A stretch of 64,000 bases of DNA from Xanthomonas translucens pv. cerealis (GTDB lineage Bacteria > Pseudomonadota > Gammaproteobacteria > Xanthomonadales > Xanthomonadaceae): positions 3,100,001-3,164,000 of the forward strand of contig NZ_CP038228.1 in assembly GCF_006838285.1 (NCBI RefSeq), in the 5' to 3' direction. The position numbers and the translations under genes are program-made. Shown in pieces: positions 52,539-62,111 of the stretch (positions are counted from its first letter, which is position 1; each line of letters begins with the position of its first letter). The notes under the pieces were generated by a model, which searched no databases, was not told the DNA's origin, and worked only from the letters and a program-made list of their open reading frames with translations.

Positions 52539-52617
52539 CAAAGCAGGCCGCGCGCACTGCACGCGCGCCGGCGTGCCGCGGCGCTGACGCGCACAGACGC
52601 GCTGCGTAGCGTGCGCA

Positions 52618-54348
52618 TCAGGTTTCCTCCGTCACGCGCAGCACTTCCTCGATCGTGGTCTGGCCACTGAGCGCCTTGCCGATGCCGTCTTCGTACATCG
52701 TGCGCATGCCGGCCTCGCGCGCCAGTTGTTCGATCTCACCCATGCCGGCGTGGCGCATCACCGCGCGGCGCAGCGCGTCGTTCATCACCAAAAATTCCAT
52801 GATCGTGGTGCGGCCCAGGTAGCCGGTCGGCGCGATCGCCGAGGGCCGCGGGCGGAACAGGCAGATCTCGCCCTCGGGCTGCAGCCGGCGCAGTTCGAAC
52901 TTCTCGATCTCCTCCGGCGAGGCCGGATAGCGCTCGGCGTGGGTCGGCTCCAGCCGCCGCACCAGGCGCTGCGCCAGGATGCCGTTGATGGTGGAGGTCA
53001 GCAGATAATCCTCCACGCCCATGTCGAGCAGGCGGGTGATGCCGCCGGCGGCATTGTTGGTGTGCAGCGTGGACAGCACCAGGTGGCCGGTCAGCGCCGA
53101 CTGGATCGCGATGCGCGCGGTTTCCAGGTCGCGCATTTCGCCGATCATGATGATGTCCGGGTCCTGGCGCACGATGCTGCGCAGCGCGTGCGAGAAATCC
53201 AGCCCGATCTGCGGCTTGGCCTGGATCTGGTTGATGCCCTCGATCTGGTATTCGACCGGATCCTCGACGGTGATGATCTTGACGTCGGCGGTGTTGAGCT
53301 GGCTCAGCGCGGTGTACAGCGTGGTGGTCTTGCCCGAGCCGGTGGGGCCGGTGACCAGCAGGATGCCGTGCGGCTGCTCCAGCACCTTGCGGAACTGCGG
53401 CAGGAACGCGTCGGTGAAACCGAGCCGGTGGAAGTCGAACACCACCGTCTCGCGGTCGAGCAGGCGCATCACCACGCTCTCGCCGTGCGCGGTGGGCACG
53501 GTGCTCACGCGCAGGTCCAGTTCCTTGCCCTGCACGCGCAGCATGATGCGCCCGTCCTGCGGCAGGCGGCGCTCGGCGATGTTGAGCTTGGCCATGATCT
53601 TGACCCGGCTGATCACCGCCGCGGTGAGGTTGACCGGCGGGCTTTCGCCGTCGATCAGCACCCCATCGACGCGGTAGCGCACCTTCAGCCGGTTCTCAAA
53701 CGGCTCGATGTGGATGTCCGAGGCGCGCAGTTCCACTGCGCGCTGGATCACCAGGTTCACCAGCCGGATCACCGGCGCTTCCGAGGCCAGGTCGCGCAGG
53801 TGCTCGATGTCGTCGGCGGCGGCGCTGTCGCCATCGGCAGTTTCCACGATCGCGCCCATCGCGCTGCGGCCCTGGCCGAACCAGCGCTCGATCAGGTCGT
53901 CGATCTCCGCGCGCAGGCCGACCCGCAGCAGCACCCGCAAACCGGTAGCCAGACGCACCGCGTCGGCGGCATAGGCCTCGTGCGGATCGGACATCCACAG
54001 TTCCAGCGCGCCATCGCGCTCGCCCAGCGGACACACGTGGAATTGCTTGAGGAAACGCAGCGACAGCGGCTGCGCCTCGGGCAGATGCTCCGGCGCGGTG
54101 GCCGGCAATTGCTTGGCGTCGAGCAGCGGCAGGCCCAGCACTTCGGCGCTGACCTCGGCATGGTCGCGCTCGGAGACCAGCCCCAGGCGCGCCAGCAGCG
54201 ACAGCAGGCCGCCGCCGGATTCGCGCTGCAACTGGCGCGCGCGCAGCAGGTCGCCCTCCTTGAGCCGTCCCTTGGCCAGCAACGCATCGACGATGCGCGC
54301 CTCGGGCGTATCGACAGCGGCAGCAATGTCTTTCACAAGCGCGTTCAC
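52618..54348 (-). CDS. xpsE: type II secretion ATPase XpsE (GspE)
   Basis: 576 aa from a GTG start at 54348, with GGAGG 5 bp upstream. The N-terminal MshEN-like domain (about 20-150) is followed by the ATPase core: Walker A GPTGSGKTT (334-342), Asp box VEDPVEY (361-367), Walker B DPDIIMIGEMRD (396-407) and His box TGHLVLSTLHTN (420-431). The tetracysteine zinc motif of most GspE proteins is absent: that stretch reads RRLEPTHAERYPASPEEIEKF and GEICLFRPRPSA, with one cysteine only. It powers pseudopilus assembly via XpsL and XpsF. It is the first gene of the xps operon. Confidence 0.97.
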   Translation of the reverse strand: MNALVKDIAAAVDTPEARIVDALLAKGRLKEGDLLRARQLQRESGGGLLSLLARLGLVSERDHAEVSAEVLGLPLLDAKQLPATAPEHLPEAQPLSLRFLKQFHVCPLGERDGALELWMSDPHEAYAADAVRLATGLRVLLRVGLRAEIDDLIERWFGQGRSAMGAIVETADGDSAAADDIEHLRDLASEAPVIRLVNLVIQRAVELRASDIHIEPFENRLKVRYRVDGVLIDGESPPVNLTAAVISRVKIMAKLNIAERRLPQDGRIMLRVQGKELDLRVSTVPTAHGESVVMRLLDRETVVFDFHRLGFTDAFLPQFRKVLEQPHGILLVTGPTGSGKTTTLYTALSQLNTADVKIITVEDPVEYQIEGINQIQAKPQIGLDFSHALRSIVRQDPDIIMIGEMRDLETARIAIQSALTGHLVLSTLHTNNAAGGITRLLDMGVEDYLLTSTINGILAQRLVRRLEPTHAERYPASPEEIEKFELRRLQPEGEICLFRPRPSAIAPTGYLGRTTIMEFLVMNDALRRAVMRHAGMGEIEQLAREAGMRTMYEDGIGKALSGQTTIEEVLRVTEET

Positions 54349-54687
54349 ACAATCCCTCCCAAGCGTGCGGCGACTTTACCAGTTCGGCACCACCTGCCGC
54401 CTGCCCGCGCCGCAGCAGGCGGCGCGACTGTCTACGGCGGCCCTGGCGGCGCTGGGCGCGTCATCGGCATGACACACGCCGCGCGCAGCATCGCGCGTTG
54501 CGGCGCCGTGTGCATGGCGAGCTGCGCTGCAAGAGCGTAACCGACAGCGGCGCATGCCGGCCGCCGTGCCGACAGCGGTACCGCCCGGTGTGCGCGCGGC
54601 TTTTCCATTGCCACAACGCAGGAAACCCGGCCGAAGCCGGGTTTCCTGGGTTCCTAAGGCGCCGTATCCCGCACCGTCATCGCAGGC
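54349..54687. other. spacer between protease gene and xps operon
   Basis: 339 bp. It holds the protease terminator (54620-54647) and must contain the xps promoter, but no clear sigma-70 pair or CRP-like site was found. No gene is supported. Confidence 0.5.
54620..54647 (-). terminator. strong terminator hairpin of the S8 protease gene
   Basis: AGGAAACCCGGC and GCCGGGTTTCCT form a perfect 12-bp stem; on the transcribed strand the loop is TTCG, the extra-stable tetraloop. It lies 40 bp after the protease stop codon. Confidence 0.8.
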
Positions 54688-56580
54688 TTACTGGCGCGCG
54701 ACCAGGCTGACCCCGCTGTAGCTCGACGTGGCGACCAGCTTGACGTAGTAGGTGCCGGCCTTCGGCGCGGTGAAGCGCACCGTCTCGTTGTTGCCCGGGC
54801 GGGCCGACTTGGCGTCGTAGTTGGTGGTACTGGGCTCCTTGTCGAAGCTCACGTACAGCGACACGTTGCCGCTGCCGCCGTAGGTGAGGAAGCTCAGCAC
54901 CGCGCCAGCCTCGGCCTCGAAGCTGTACAGCACCTCGTTGCCCGTCGCGCCGGTCAGGCCGGCCACCGCCACCTTATTGGTCAGCGCGGTCGCCGGCGGC
55001 GTGCACTGTTCGGTCTGCGGGTCGCACGGCACTTCCAGCGCCTTGGCCAGCGCGGCCTTGGCATCGACGATGCCGGTGCCGATCGGGGTGCTGGTCGGGA
55101 TCGACACCGGGAACGGACGCGCGGTCTGCTTGAGCAGGGTTTCCAGCGCGGCCGGGGTCAGCGGCGCGTTGCCGGCGGCGATCACCGCGCTCTGCACCAG
55201 GGCCGCCACCGCCGCCACGTGCGGCGAGGCCATCGAGGTGCCGCCCAGGCCCGTGTATTTGTAGGTACCCGAGGTCGGCGTGGTCGCGCCGCTATAGCCG
55301 TTCTGCCAGACGTAGCCGCCCGGGTTGCCGTCCACGCTGCCGCCGCCGCCCGGGCCGGACAGGTCCACCGCCGCGCCATAGTTGGAGTAGTAGGCGATGC
55401 CGCCGGTGATGCGCGTCGCGCCGACCGCGATCACGTTGGCGCAGCTGGCCGGATTGAAGTTGGCGGCATTGCTGGCGCTGTTACCGGCCGCCACCACCAC
55501 GGTGGTGCCGCGCGCGACCGCACCGTCGATCGCATCCTGGAACAGCATGTTGCAGGTACCGCCGCCGCCCAGGCTCATGTTGATGACCTCGGCCGGATTG
55601 GCGTTGGCCGGCACGTCGGCGACGGTGCCGCCGGAGGCCCAGGTGATCGCGTCGGCGATGTCGGAGGTGTAGCCGCCGCACTTGCCGAGCACGCGCACCG
55701 GCAGCAGCGTGGCGTTAGGCGCAACGCCGGCCATGCCGATGCCGTTGCTGGTGGCCTCGGCGATGGTGCCGGCGACATGGCTGCCGTGCCAGGAACTGGC
55801 GTCGGCCAGCGATCCCGCGTAGCATTCGTCGTCGTTCTCGACCCAGTCGCCGTAGTCCAGCGCGCCGGGCACGCGCGCATCGGTCGGACGCCGCGATTTC
55901 TTCGCATCGGAGATGAAGTCGTAGCCCTGCAGCAGGTTCACCGCCACGTCCGGATGGTTCGGCAGGATGCCGGTATCCAGCACCGCGACGACCACGCCGT
56001 CACCCTTGGAAATATCCCACGCGGCCGGCGCATTGATGCCGCCGGTGGCGCTGTTCAAGTGCCACTGGTACTGCGCGTACAGCGGGTCGTTGGGCACCAG
56101 GCTCGGCTGCTCCAGCCCTGCCTTGGGCAGTTCGGTGCGCTGCAGCGTGACGTCCACCAGCGCGTACTTGACCGCCGGGTCGGCGGCGATTTCCGCCACC
56201 ACCTTGTCCACGTCGGCCTTGCTCAGCTTGCCCGACAGGCGCATCAGGTCGGCGCCCACGCCCAGGGTGCGCACGTATTCGGCGCGCACGCTGGCGGCCG
56301 CGGCGCGCGAGATGCCGCTGTTGCCGCCGCCCAGACTGGACCGGGTCAGCGCCGACTGCACCGCCGACAGCTTGGCGCTGCGGTCGCTGGCCGCGGCGGT
56401 ACCGGCCTTGTAGCGCACCACGATGCGGCTGGAAGTTTGCGCGTCGACCGGTGCGGCCTTGGCCGGCGGCTTGACCGGCAGCGACGCGGCACCGGCCGCG
56501 AATGCGTTCGAGGCCCCCAGCGACATCATCAACATGGCGGCGGCGATGGCATTGATACGAAGATTTTGCTTGTCGATCAC
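54688..56580 (-). CDS. secreted subtilisin-like serine protease (S8) with C-terminal PPC domain
   Basis: 630 aa from a GTG at 56580 with AGAGGA 7 bp upstream. A signal peptide (to about 28, NAFA) and an inhibitor-type propeptide (about 50-155) precede the catalytic domain. Its triad is Asp202 (VAVLDTGI), His265 (SWHGSHVAGT) and Ser449 (GLGGTSMASPH), with oxyanion Asn367 (AAGNS). A bacterial pre-peptidase C-terminal beta domain (about 530-630, ending GVSLVARQ) follows. This layout matches the major extracellular proteases of Xanthomonas, which leave the cell by type II secretion. The gene lies next to xpsE, so substrate and secreton are neighbours. Its role in nutrition or virulence is inferred. 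Confidence 0.95.
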   Translation of the reverse strand: MIDKQNLRINAIAAAMLMMSLGASNAFAAGAASLPVKPPAKAAPVDAQTSSRIVVRYKAGTAAASDRSAKLSAVQSALTRSSLGGGNSGISRAAAASVRAEYVRTLGVGADLMRLSGKLSKADVDKVVAEIAADPAVKYALVDVTLQRTELPKAGLEQPSLVPNDPLYAQYQWHLNSATGGINAPAAWDISKGDGVVVAVLDTGILPNHPDVAVNLLQGYDFISDAKKSRRPTDARVPGALDYGDWVENDDECYAGSLADASSWHGSHVAGTIAEATSNGIGMAGVAPNATLLPVRVLGKCGGYTSDIADAITWASGGTVADVPANANPAEVINMSLGGGGTCNMLFQDAIDGAVARGTTVVVAAGNSASNAANFNPASCANVIAVGATRITGGIAYYSNYGAAVDLSGPGGGGSVDGNPGGYVWQNGYSGATTPTSGTYKYTGLGGTSMASPHVAAVAALVQSAVIAAGNAPLTPAALETLLKQTARPFPVSIPTSTPIGTGIVDAKAALAKALEVPCDPQTEQCTPPATALTNKVAVAGLTGATGNEVLYSFEAEAGAVLSFLTYGGSGNVSLYVSFDKEPSTTNYDAKSARPGNNETVRFTAPKAGTYYVKLVATSSYSGVSLVARQ

Positions 56581-56738
56581 GTTGACGTCCTCTTCAAAGT
56601 TCGTGGATCAGGCGACAGTTGCGGCCGTAAAAACTCCTTTTTCCCGAATCCGTTGGCCGGCCCAGCCAAGGTCCTTCGGTCTGCCCCCTCAGGCCATTGC
56701 GTGGGCGGACGGCGGCACGCGCCGCCATCCGCGATGGC

Positions 56739-59700
56739 TCACCAGCCGAAGCCGGCACCGATGCCGACCGAGCTGTCGTCGCCACTGAACGCGCCGCCGA
56801 TGGTCAGCGTGGCGCGCTCGCTGAAGGCGCGCTGGTAGCCCACCGACAGCGCCGACTCGCCGTTCTGGAAACCGACGCCGGCACCGACGCGGTTCTGGGT
56901 GCGGATACCCGCGGCGCTGGTGGCCATGTTGAGCATCGCCGCGCTCATCGCCGCCTGCCGGTCGATGCGGCGGTCCTGGTCGCGCAAGCGCGCGGCGACG
57001 TCGCCGCGCAGCACGTCGAAGCTGTCGGCCATGGTGTTGAAGCGCGAATCGGCATACGACTTGGCGGTGGCCACGCCGCTGTCGAGTTGGCCCTTGTTGA
57101 CCGCGTCGGTGGCCTGGGTGCCGGCGGCGACGTTGGCGACCTGGCGTTCGTTGCCGGCGCTGCCCACCGACACCGTGTTGGCGCGGTCGGCGAGCGACCC
57201 CTGGCCCAGCGCGACCGCCCCCTGCGCCGTAGCGCTGGCGCCCTGACCGAGCGCGGTGCCCGAGGCGGCGGTGACGCTGGCACCCTCGCCCATCGCCACC
57301 GCATTGGTCGCCACCGCGGCGATGTGGCTGTTGGCGCCCACCGCGGTGCTGCCATCGGCGTCGACCTTGGCGTTGCTGCCGATCGCGGTGTCGTTGGGGC
57401 CGTGCGCATAGGCGCTGCCGCCGATCGCGGTACCGGTGACGTCGTTGGCGCGCGCCGCCGTGCCGACCGCGGTGGCGCCGCCGGCATCGGCCACGGCCGT
57501 CTGGCCGACCTGCGCGGTGGAGGCGGCGCCGGACCCGGTCGCCGATTCGGACACCGCCTGCGCGCTGGCCACGGTCGACTCCGGCTCGGCCACCGACGCC
57601 ACGCTGGCGACACGCGCACTGCGCGCCACGCTGGCGCTGCCGCCGCTGCGCGCATCCAGTGCGCTGACCTTGCCGTCCAGCGCCGCCAGCGCATCGCCGA
57701 CGTTGCTGTAGCTGGCGCCCTGGATCACGTAGGTCGGGGCCACGAACAGGCCTTGCGCGCCGAGGCCGGCACCGCCGCCCAGGAACGTGGCCATGTTGCT
57801 CAGCGACTGGTACAGCTGGCTACCGTTGATCGCCTCGGTGCTGCCGGCGGCGACGCTGCCCGCGCTCAAGTTGACGATGCGCCGGGTGGCCGGGCCGTCG
57901 CGGCCGTTGCCGCTGCCGCTGCCCAGCGATACCGTGTCGGCCTCGTAGACGCGCGAGCCGGCGCCGAGCGCGACCGCATTGTCGGCCGAGACGCCGGCAT
58001 TGGCGCCGATCGCCACGCCGTTGCTGCCGCTGTTGCGCACGAAGCTCTTGTAGCCAAGCGCCACGCCGTTCTCGCCGATCGCATCGGTCTGCAGGCCGAT
58101 CGCGGTGCTGCGCGCGCCGCTGGCATAACTGCTGGCACCGGACGCGGTCGCGCCGGCGCCGCTGGCCACGCTGGCCACGCCCAGCGCGGTGCTGCGCAGG
58201 CCACTGGCGGCGGTCCCGGCCCCGGCCGCGGTGCTGTCCACGCCGCTGGCGCTGGCCACGCCGCTGCCCGAGCTCTGGAAGCCGGCGCTGGTTTCGCCGG
58301 CCGCCGCCGCCACCGCGTCGAGCTGCGCCTTGTTTACCGCATCGGTAGCGCCCAGCGCCGCGCCGAGGTTGGTGATGCGGCGCGTGCCTGGAGCGCTGAC
58401 GCCGTTGCCGCCCCCCACCGACACCACGTTGGCTTCGCTGGCGCGCGAACCGGCGCCGAGCGCGACGCTGTTGCTGCCGCTGGCCCAGGCGTTGCTGCCG
58501 AGTGCGGTGGCGTTGATGCCGCTGTAGGCGTAGGCATCCTGGCCGATCGCGGTGCCGCCCTGCGCGGTGGCCCAGGCAGAAGCGCCGAGCGCGGTCGCAT
58601 CCTCGCCGCTGGCGCGGGCGCTGTAGCCCAGCGCCGACGCGTACGCGCCGGAGGCGGTACTGCCCCAGCCCAACGCCGAGGCGTTGTCGCCCGCCGCCGC
58701 CGCGCCGTAGCCGAACGCGCTGGCGCGGCCGCCGCTGGCGCTGCTGAACGCACCGACCGCGGTGCTGTAGTCGGTGGTGGCCTCGGCCTTGTAGCCGTTG
58801 GCGGTGGACTGCAGGCCGGCGGCCGTGGCGCCGGCGCCGCTGGCGCTGCTGAACGCCGCGGCGGCCTGCGCGCCCGCGCCGAGCGCGGTGGCGCCGACGT
58901 CGCTGGCGGTGGTAGTGCCGTCGAGCAGCACGTTGCCATCGGCATCGGTGTAGTACAGCGCGCCGCCGATCGCGGTGCTGGACGCGCCGGTGGCAGTGGC
59001 GTTGTAGCCGGACGCGGTGGCGTACTGCGCGCCGGCCAGCGCGCCGCTGCCGAACGCCGAGGCGCCGCTGCCGAAGGCGTTGGACGCCTCGCCGGCGGCG
59101 GTGGCGTAGTTGCCCTGGACATAGCTGCCGACGTCGTCGGCAGGCGCTGCGCCGCCGCCGGCCTTGAACTGCTTGCCGGTGGCATCTGCGGACTGCTTGA
59201 CCGCGTCCAGCTGGGCGACGTTGACCGCATCGGTGGCCTGGCTGCCGGCGGCGACGTTGGCGATCTGCCGTTCGCTGCCGACATCGCCGACCGACACCGT
59301 GTTGGCGCGACGCGCGACCGAGTTGGAACCCAGTGCCACGCTGTCGGCGGCGAGCGCGCTGCTGTAGTCACCGATCGCGCTGCTGTTGGCGCCGCTGGCC
59401 CAGGACTCGGCGCCGAGCGCCGTGGCGAAGGCGCCGGGCGCATAGGCGAAATAGCCCAGCGCGGTGCTTTCCAGGCCGGAGGCCTCGCTGAGGCTGCCGC
59501 TGGCGAGGCTGAAGTCGCCCGAAGCGATCGCACCGGCGCCGAATGCCGCCGCGCTCTCGCCGCTGGCCTGGGTCTGCACGAACAGGCCCAGGCCCGGGAT
59601 CAGGTCGGCCGGACCGCCAACGGCAACGCTGCCGGCGCCGGTCGCCACGCTCTGCGTACCGACCGCGGTGGCGTAGTCACCGCTGGCATTGGATACCGCG

Positions 59701-62111
59701 CCGAAGGCGGAGGCCTGTGCGCCGCTGGCATGAGCGCCCACGCCCACCGCCGAAGCGGCGAAGCCGGCGGCATCGGCGCTGGCACCCAGCGCGGTGCCGC
59801 CGACACCGGCGCTGGTCGCACCGGTCTCCAGCGCTACTCCGCCGGTGGTGATCAGCGGGTCGCCGTTCTCGTCCACCGCCACCCCGCCCACCGCCACGGC
59901 CGCCGGGCCGGTGGCCTGCGCATTGCTGCCGAACGCGGCGCTGTTCTGCCCTGCCGCGACCGCGCCGCTGCCCACCGCGGTGGCGCCGCTGCGCAACGCA
60001 GCGGCACCGCCGCCGAGCGCGGTGCTGCCGTTGCCGATGGCATTGGCCGCCTCGCCCGCGGCCAGCGCGTCGTCGCCTTCCACATAGGCGCCGGCATCGC
60101 TGCTGCCGGCGCTGGCCTGCAGGTACTTGCCCGCCGCCTGCAGCTGCGCGACGTTGACCGCATCGGTGGCCTCGGTGCCGGCGGCGACGCTGGTGATCTG
60201 CCGGGTCAGGCCGTTGGCCACATCGCCGACCGCAATGCTGTTGTCGCGGTCTGCGTAGGAATACGCGCCAAGCGCGACCGCGCTGGACGCGGAACGGTCC
60301 TGCGCATCCGCGAGCCAACTGCTGACCCGCGCGCCGTAGCCGATCGCGGTCGCGTCGATGCCGTTGGCCGCGCTGTTGGCACCGATCGCGGTGCCGCTTT
60401 CATGGAACATCGAGGTCACCGAGCCGGCGCCGAGTGCCACGCTGTTGGCTGTCCACGCGGTGGACGCCTGGCCGATCGCCATCGCGCCCTCGCCCGCGGA
60501 CAGCGCATAGGCGCCGAGCGAGACGGTGTGCGGCGCGAACGAACCGGCGCTGTGGCCGATCGCCACCGAGTCGACGGCGTTGCTCTCCATGTTCGGGAAC
60601 ACGTTGGCGTTGTAGCCCAGCGCGATCGCGTAGTTGCCCTGGCTCTGCGCGCCGGCGCCCAGGGCGACGCCGCCGACGCCGGTCGCAGCGGCGATGCCGA
60701 CGCTGTTGCCGGCGCTTTCGGCGGCCGTGCTGACGCCACCGATGGCGACGCTGTCGATGCCGCTGGCCAGGGCATTCATGCCCATCGCCACGGTGCTGGT
60801 CGCGGTCGCGTGTGCGCCGATGCCGGTGGCGGTGGCGTAATCGCCCGCGGCGCGCGAGCCGTAGCCCACCGCCGTGCCCAGCGCGCCGGACGCTTCCGAC
60901 AGGCCGCCGACCGCGGTGGCGCCGTCCTGGGAGGTCTGCGCGTGGTAGCCCAGCGCAGTGCTCTGCACGCCGCTCGCGGAGCTGCCGCTGCCGACTGCGG
61001 TGCTCAGCGCGCCCAGCGCCTGCGCGCCCCCGCCGACCGCCGTGGCCGCGGTGCCCAGCGCCTGGGTGGTCTGCTCGCGGCTGCCGATGATGAAGCCGTC
61101 CTCGTCGTACTCGTAGACCGTGGCGACGCCGCCGAGCGCGGTCGCCGAGGCGCCGTCGGCGGTGGCGTTGGCGCCGAACGCGCTGGCGTTCTGGCCGTTG
61201 GCCAGCGCGCCGCTGCCGATCGCCGACGCCGCGGTGCCGCCGGCGAAGCTGCTCGAGCCGAGCGCGGTGGCGTAGTCGCCGTCGGCTAGCGCAGTGGAAC
61301 CGGCGGCGGTGGCCTCTTCGCCCTGCGCCAGCGCACTGCCCGCGCCGTTGGCGGAGAACAGGCGCGCGGTGGTGTCGGCGACGTTGGCGACCGCATCGAG
61401 CTGGGCCAGGTTGACCGCATCGGTGGCTTCGCTGGCCGAAGCGACGTTGGTGATCTGGCGCTCGGCGCCGGCCTTGCCGACCGACACGCTGTTGTCGCGA
61501 TCGGCGAGCGCATCGGCGCCCAGCGCAACGCTGTTCTCGCCCTGCGCCACGGCGGCATTGCCGAGCGCGGTGCTGTTGTAGCCGGTCGCCATGGCGAAGC
61601 CGCCGACGGCGGTCGCGAAGTCGGCATCGGCCGTGGCACCCAGGCCGAGCGCCGCGGTGGCGGTGCCGTTGGCGATGCTCTCGGCACCGAGCGCGGTCGC
61701 GCCGATGCCGCTGGCAGTGCTGTAGTAGCCGAAGGCGGTGGATTCCAGGCCGTTCGCCTCGCTGAGCGCGCCGCTGGCCACGCTGCCGTCACCGCTGGCG
61801 TTGCTGGCCGCGCCGGTAGCGGTGCTCAGTTCGCCGCTGGCGTTGCTTTCGGCACCGACCGCGGTGGCGTAGTCGCCGCTGGCGCTGGCGCCGTCGCCGA
61901 TCTGCAGCGCCTGCGCTTGCGCGCTGGAGGGCAGCATGGATCCGCCGGCACCCAGCGTCATGGCGATCGCAGCCGACAAGGCCAGGCCCTGCACGCGCCC
62001 GGCCCTGCCTTCGCGAACCAGCTGACCGCGGGAATCGCCGCTGGCCAGTTCCGAGGCCACGGTCCACATTGCCAACGCTTTGTTCCAGACCTTGCGATAA
62101 ATCCGATTCAT
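56739..62111 (-). CDS. xadA: giant trimeric autotransporter adhesin (XadA/YadA-like)
   Basis: 1790 aa. An extended signal peptide region (MNRIYRKVWNKALAMWTVASE, then a hydrophobic stretch ending AQAQA near 68) is followed by hundreds of residues of YadA-head repeats of the SxAxGxxAxA type. At least six neck motifs of the form DAVNVAQLDAV separate head blocks (the first near residue 225, the last near 1660). A coiled-coil stalk (SRFNTMADSFDVLRGDVAARLRDQDRR) and the C-terminal YadA anchor (RVGAGVGFQNGESALSVGYQRAF ... GIGAGFGW) end it. It mediates surface attachment and biofilm in plant pathogens. GAGGAG lies 9 bp before the ATG at 62111. The internal repeats make assembly errors likely. Confidence 0.95.
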   Translation of the reverse strand: MNRIYRKVWNKALAMWTVASELASGDSRGQLVREGRAGRVQGLALSAAIAMTLGAGGSMLPSSAQAQALQIGDGASASGDYATAVGAESNASGELSTATGAASNASGDGSVASGALSEANGLESTAFGYYSTASGIGATALGAESIANGTATAALGLGATADADFATAVGGFAMATGYNSTALGNAAVAQGENSVALGADALADRDNSVSVGKAGAERQITNVASASEATDAVNLAQLDAVANVADTTARLFSANGAGSALAQGEEATAAGSTALADGDYATALGSSSFAGGTAASAIGSGALANGQNASAFGANATADGASATALGGVATVYEYDEDGFIIGSREQTTQALGTAATAVGGGAQALGALSTAVGSGSSASGVQSTALGYHAQTSQDGATAVGGLSEASGALGTAVGYGSRAAGDYATATGIGAHATATSTVAMGMNALASGIDSVAIGGVSTAAESAGNSVGIAAATGVGGVALGAGAQSQGNYAIALGYNANVFPNMESNAVDSVAIGHSAGSFAPHTVSLGAYALSAGEGAMAIGQASTAWTANSVALGAGSVTSMFHESGTAIGANSAANGIDATAIGYGARVSSWLADAQDRSASSAVALGAYSYADRDNSIAVGDVANGLTRQITSVAAGTEATDAVNVAQLQAAGKYLQASAGSSDAGAYVEGDDALAAGEAANAIGNGSTALGGGAAALRSGATAVGSGAVAAGQNSAAFGSNAQATGPAAVAVGGVAVDENGDPLITTGGVALETGATSAGVGGTALGASADAAGFAASAVGVGAHASGAQASAFGAVSNASGDYATAVGTQSVATGAGSVAVGGPADLIPGLGLFVQTQASGESAAAFGAGAIASGDFSLASGSLSEASGLESTALGYFAYAPGAFATALGAESWASGANSSAIGDYSSALAADSVALGSNSVARRANTVSVGDVGSERQIANVAAGSQATDAVNVAQLDAVKQSADATGKQFKAGGGAAPADDVGSYVQGNYATAAGEASNAFGSGASAFGSGALAGAQYATASGYNATATGASSTAIGGALYYTDADGNVLLDGTTTASDVGATALGAGAQAAAAFSSASGAGATAAGLQSTANGYKAEATTDYSTAVGAFSSASGGRASAFGYGAAAAGDNASALGWGSTASGAYASALGYSARASGEDATALGASAWATAQGGTAIGQDAYAYSGINATALGSNAWASGSNSVALGAGSRASEANVVSVGGGNGVSAPGTRRITNLGAALGATDAVNKAQLDAVAAAAGETSAGFQSSGSGVASASGVDSTAAGAGTAASGLRSTALGVASVASGAGATASGASSYASGARSTAIGLQTDAIGENGVALGYKSFVRNSGSNGVAIGANAGVSADNAVALGAGSRVYEADTVSLGSGSGNGRDGPATRRIVNLSAGSVAAGSTEAINGSQLYQSLSNMATFLGGGAGLGAQGLFVAPTYVIQGASYSNVGDALAALDGKVSALDARSGGSASVARSARVASVASVAEPESTVASAQAVSESATGSGAASTAQVGQTAVADAGGATAVGTAARANDVTGTAIGGSAYAHGPNDTAIGSNAKVDADGSTAVGANSHIAAVATNAVAMGEGASVTAASGTALGQGASATAQGAVALGQGSLADRANTVSVGSAGNERQVANVAAGTQATDAVNKGQLDSGVATAKSYADSRFNTMADSFDVLRGDVAARLRDQDRRIDRQAAMSAAMLNMATSAAGIRTQNRVGAGVGFQNGESALSVGYQRAFSERATLTIGGAFSGDDSSVGIGAGFGW

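Noticed and set aside
56697..61289. A very long open frame (about 1530 codons) on the plus strand across the adhesin gene
   Set aside because: It is an antisense shadow: the repeated Ala/Gly/Ser codons of the adhesin keep the opposite frame free of stops. It has no signal, motif or ribosome site.
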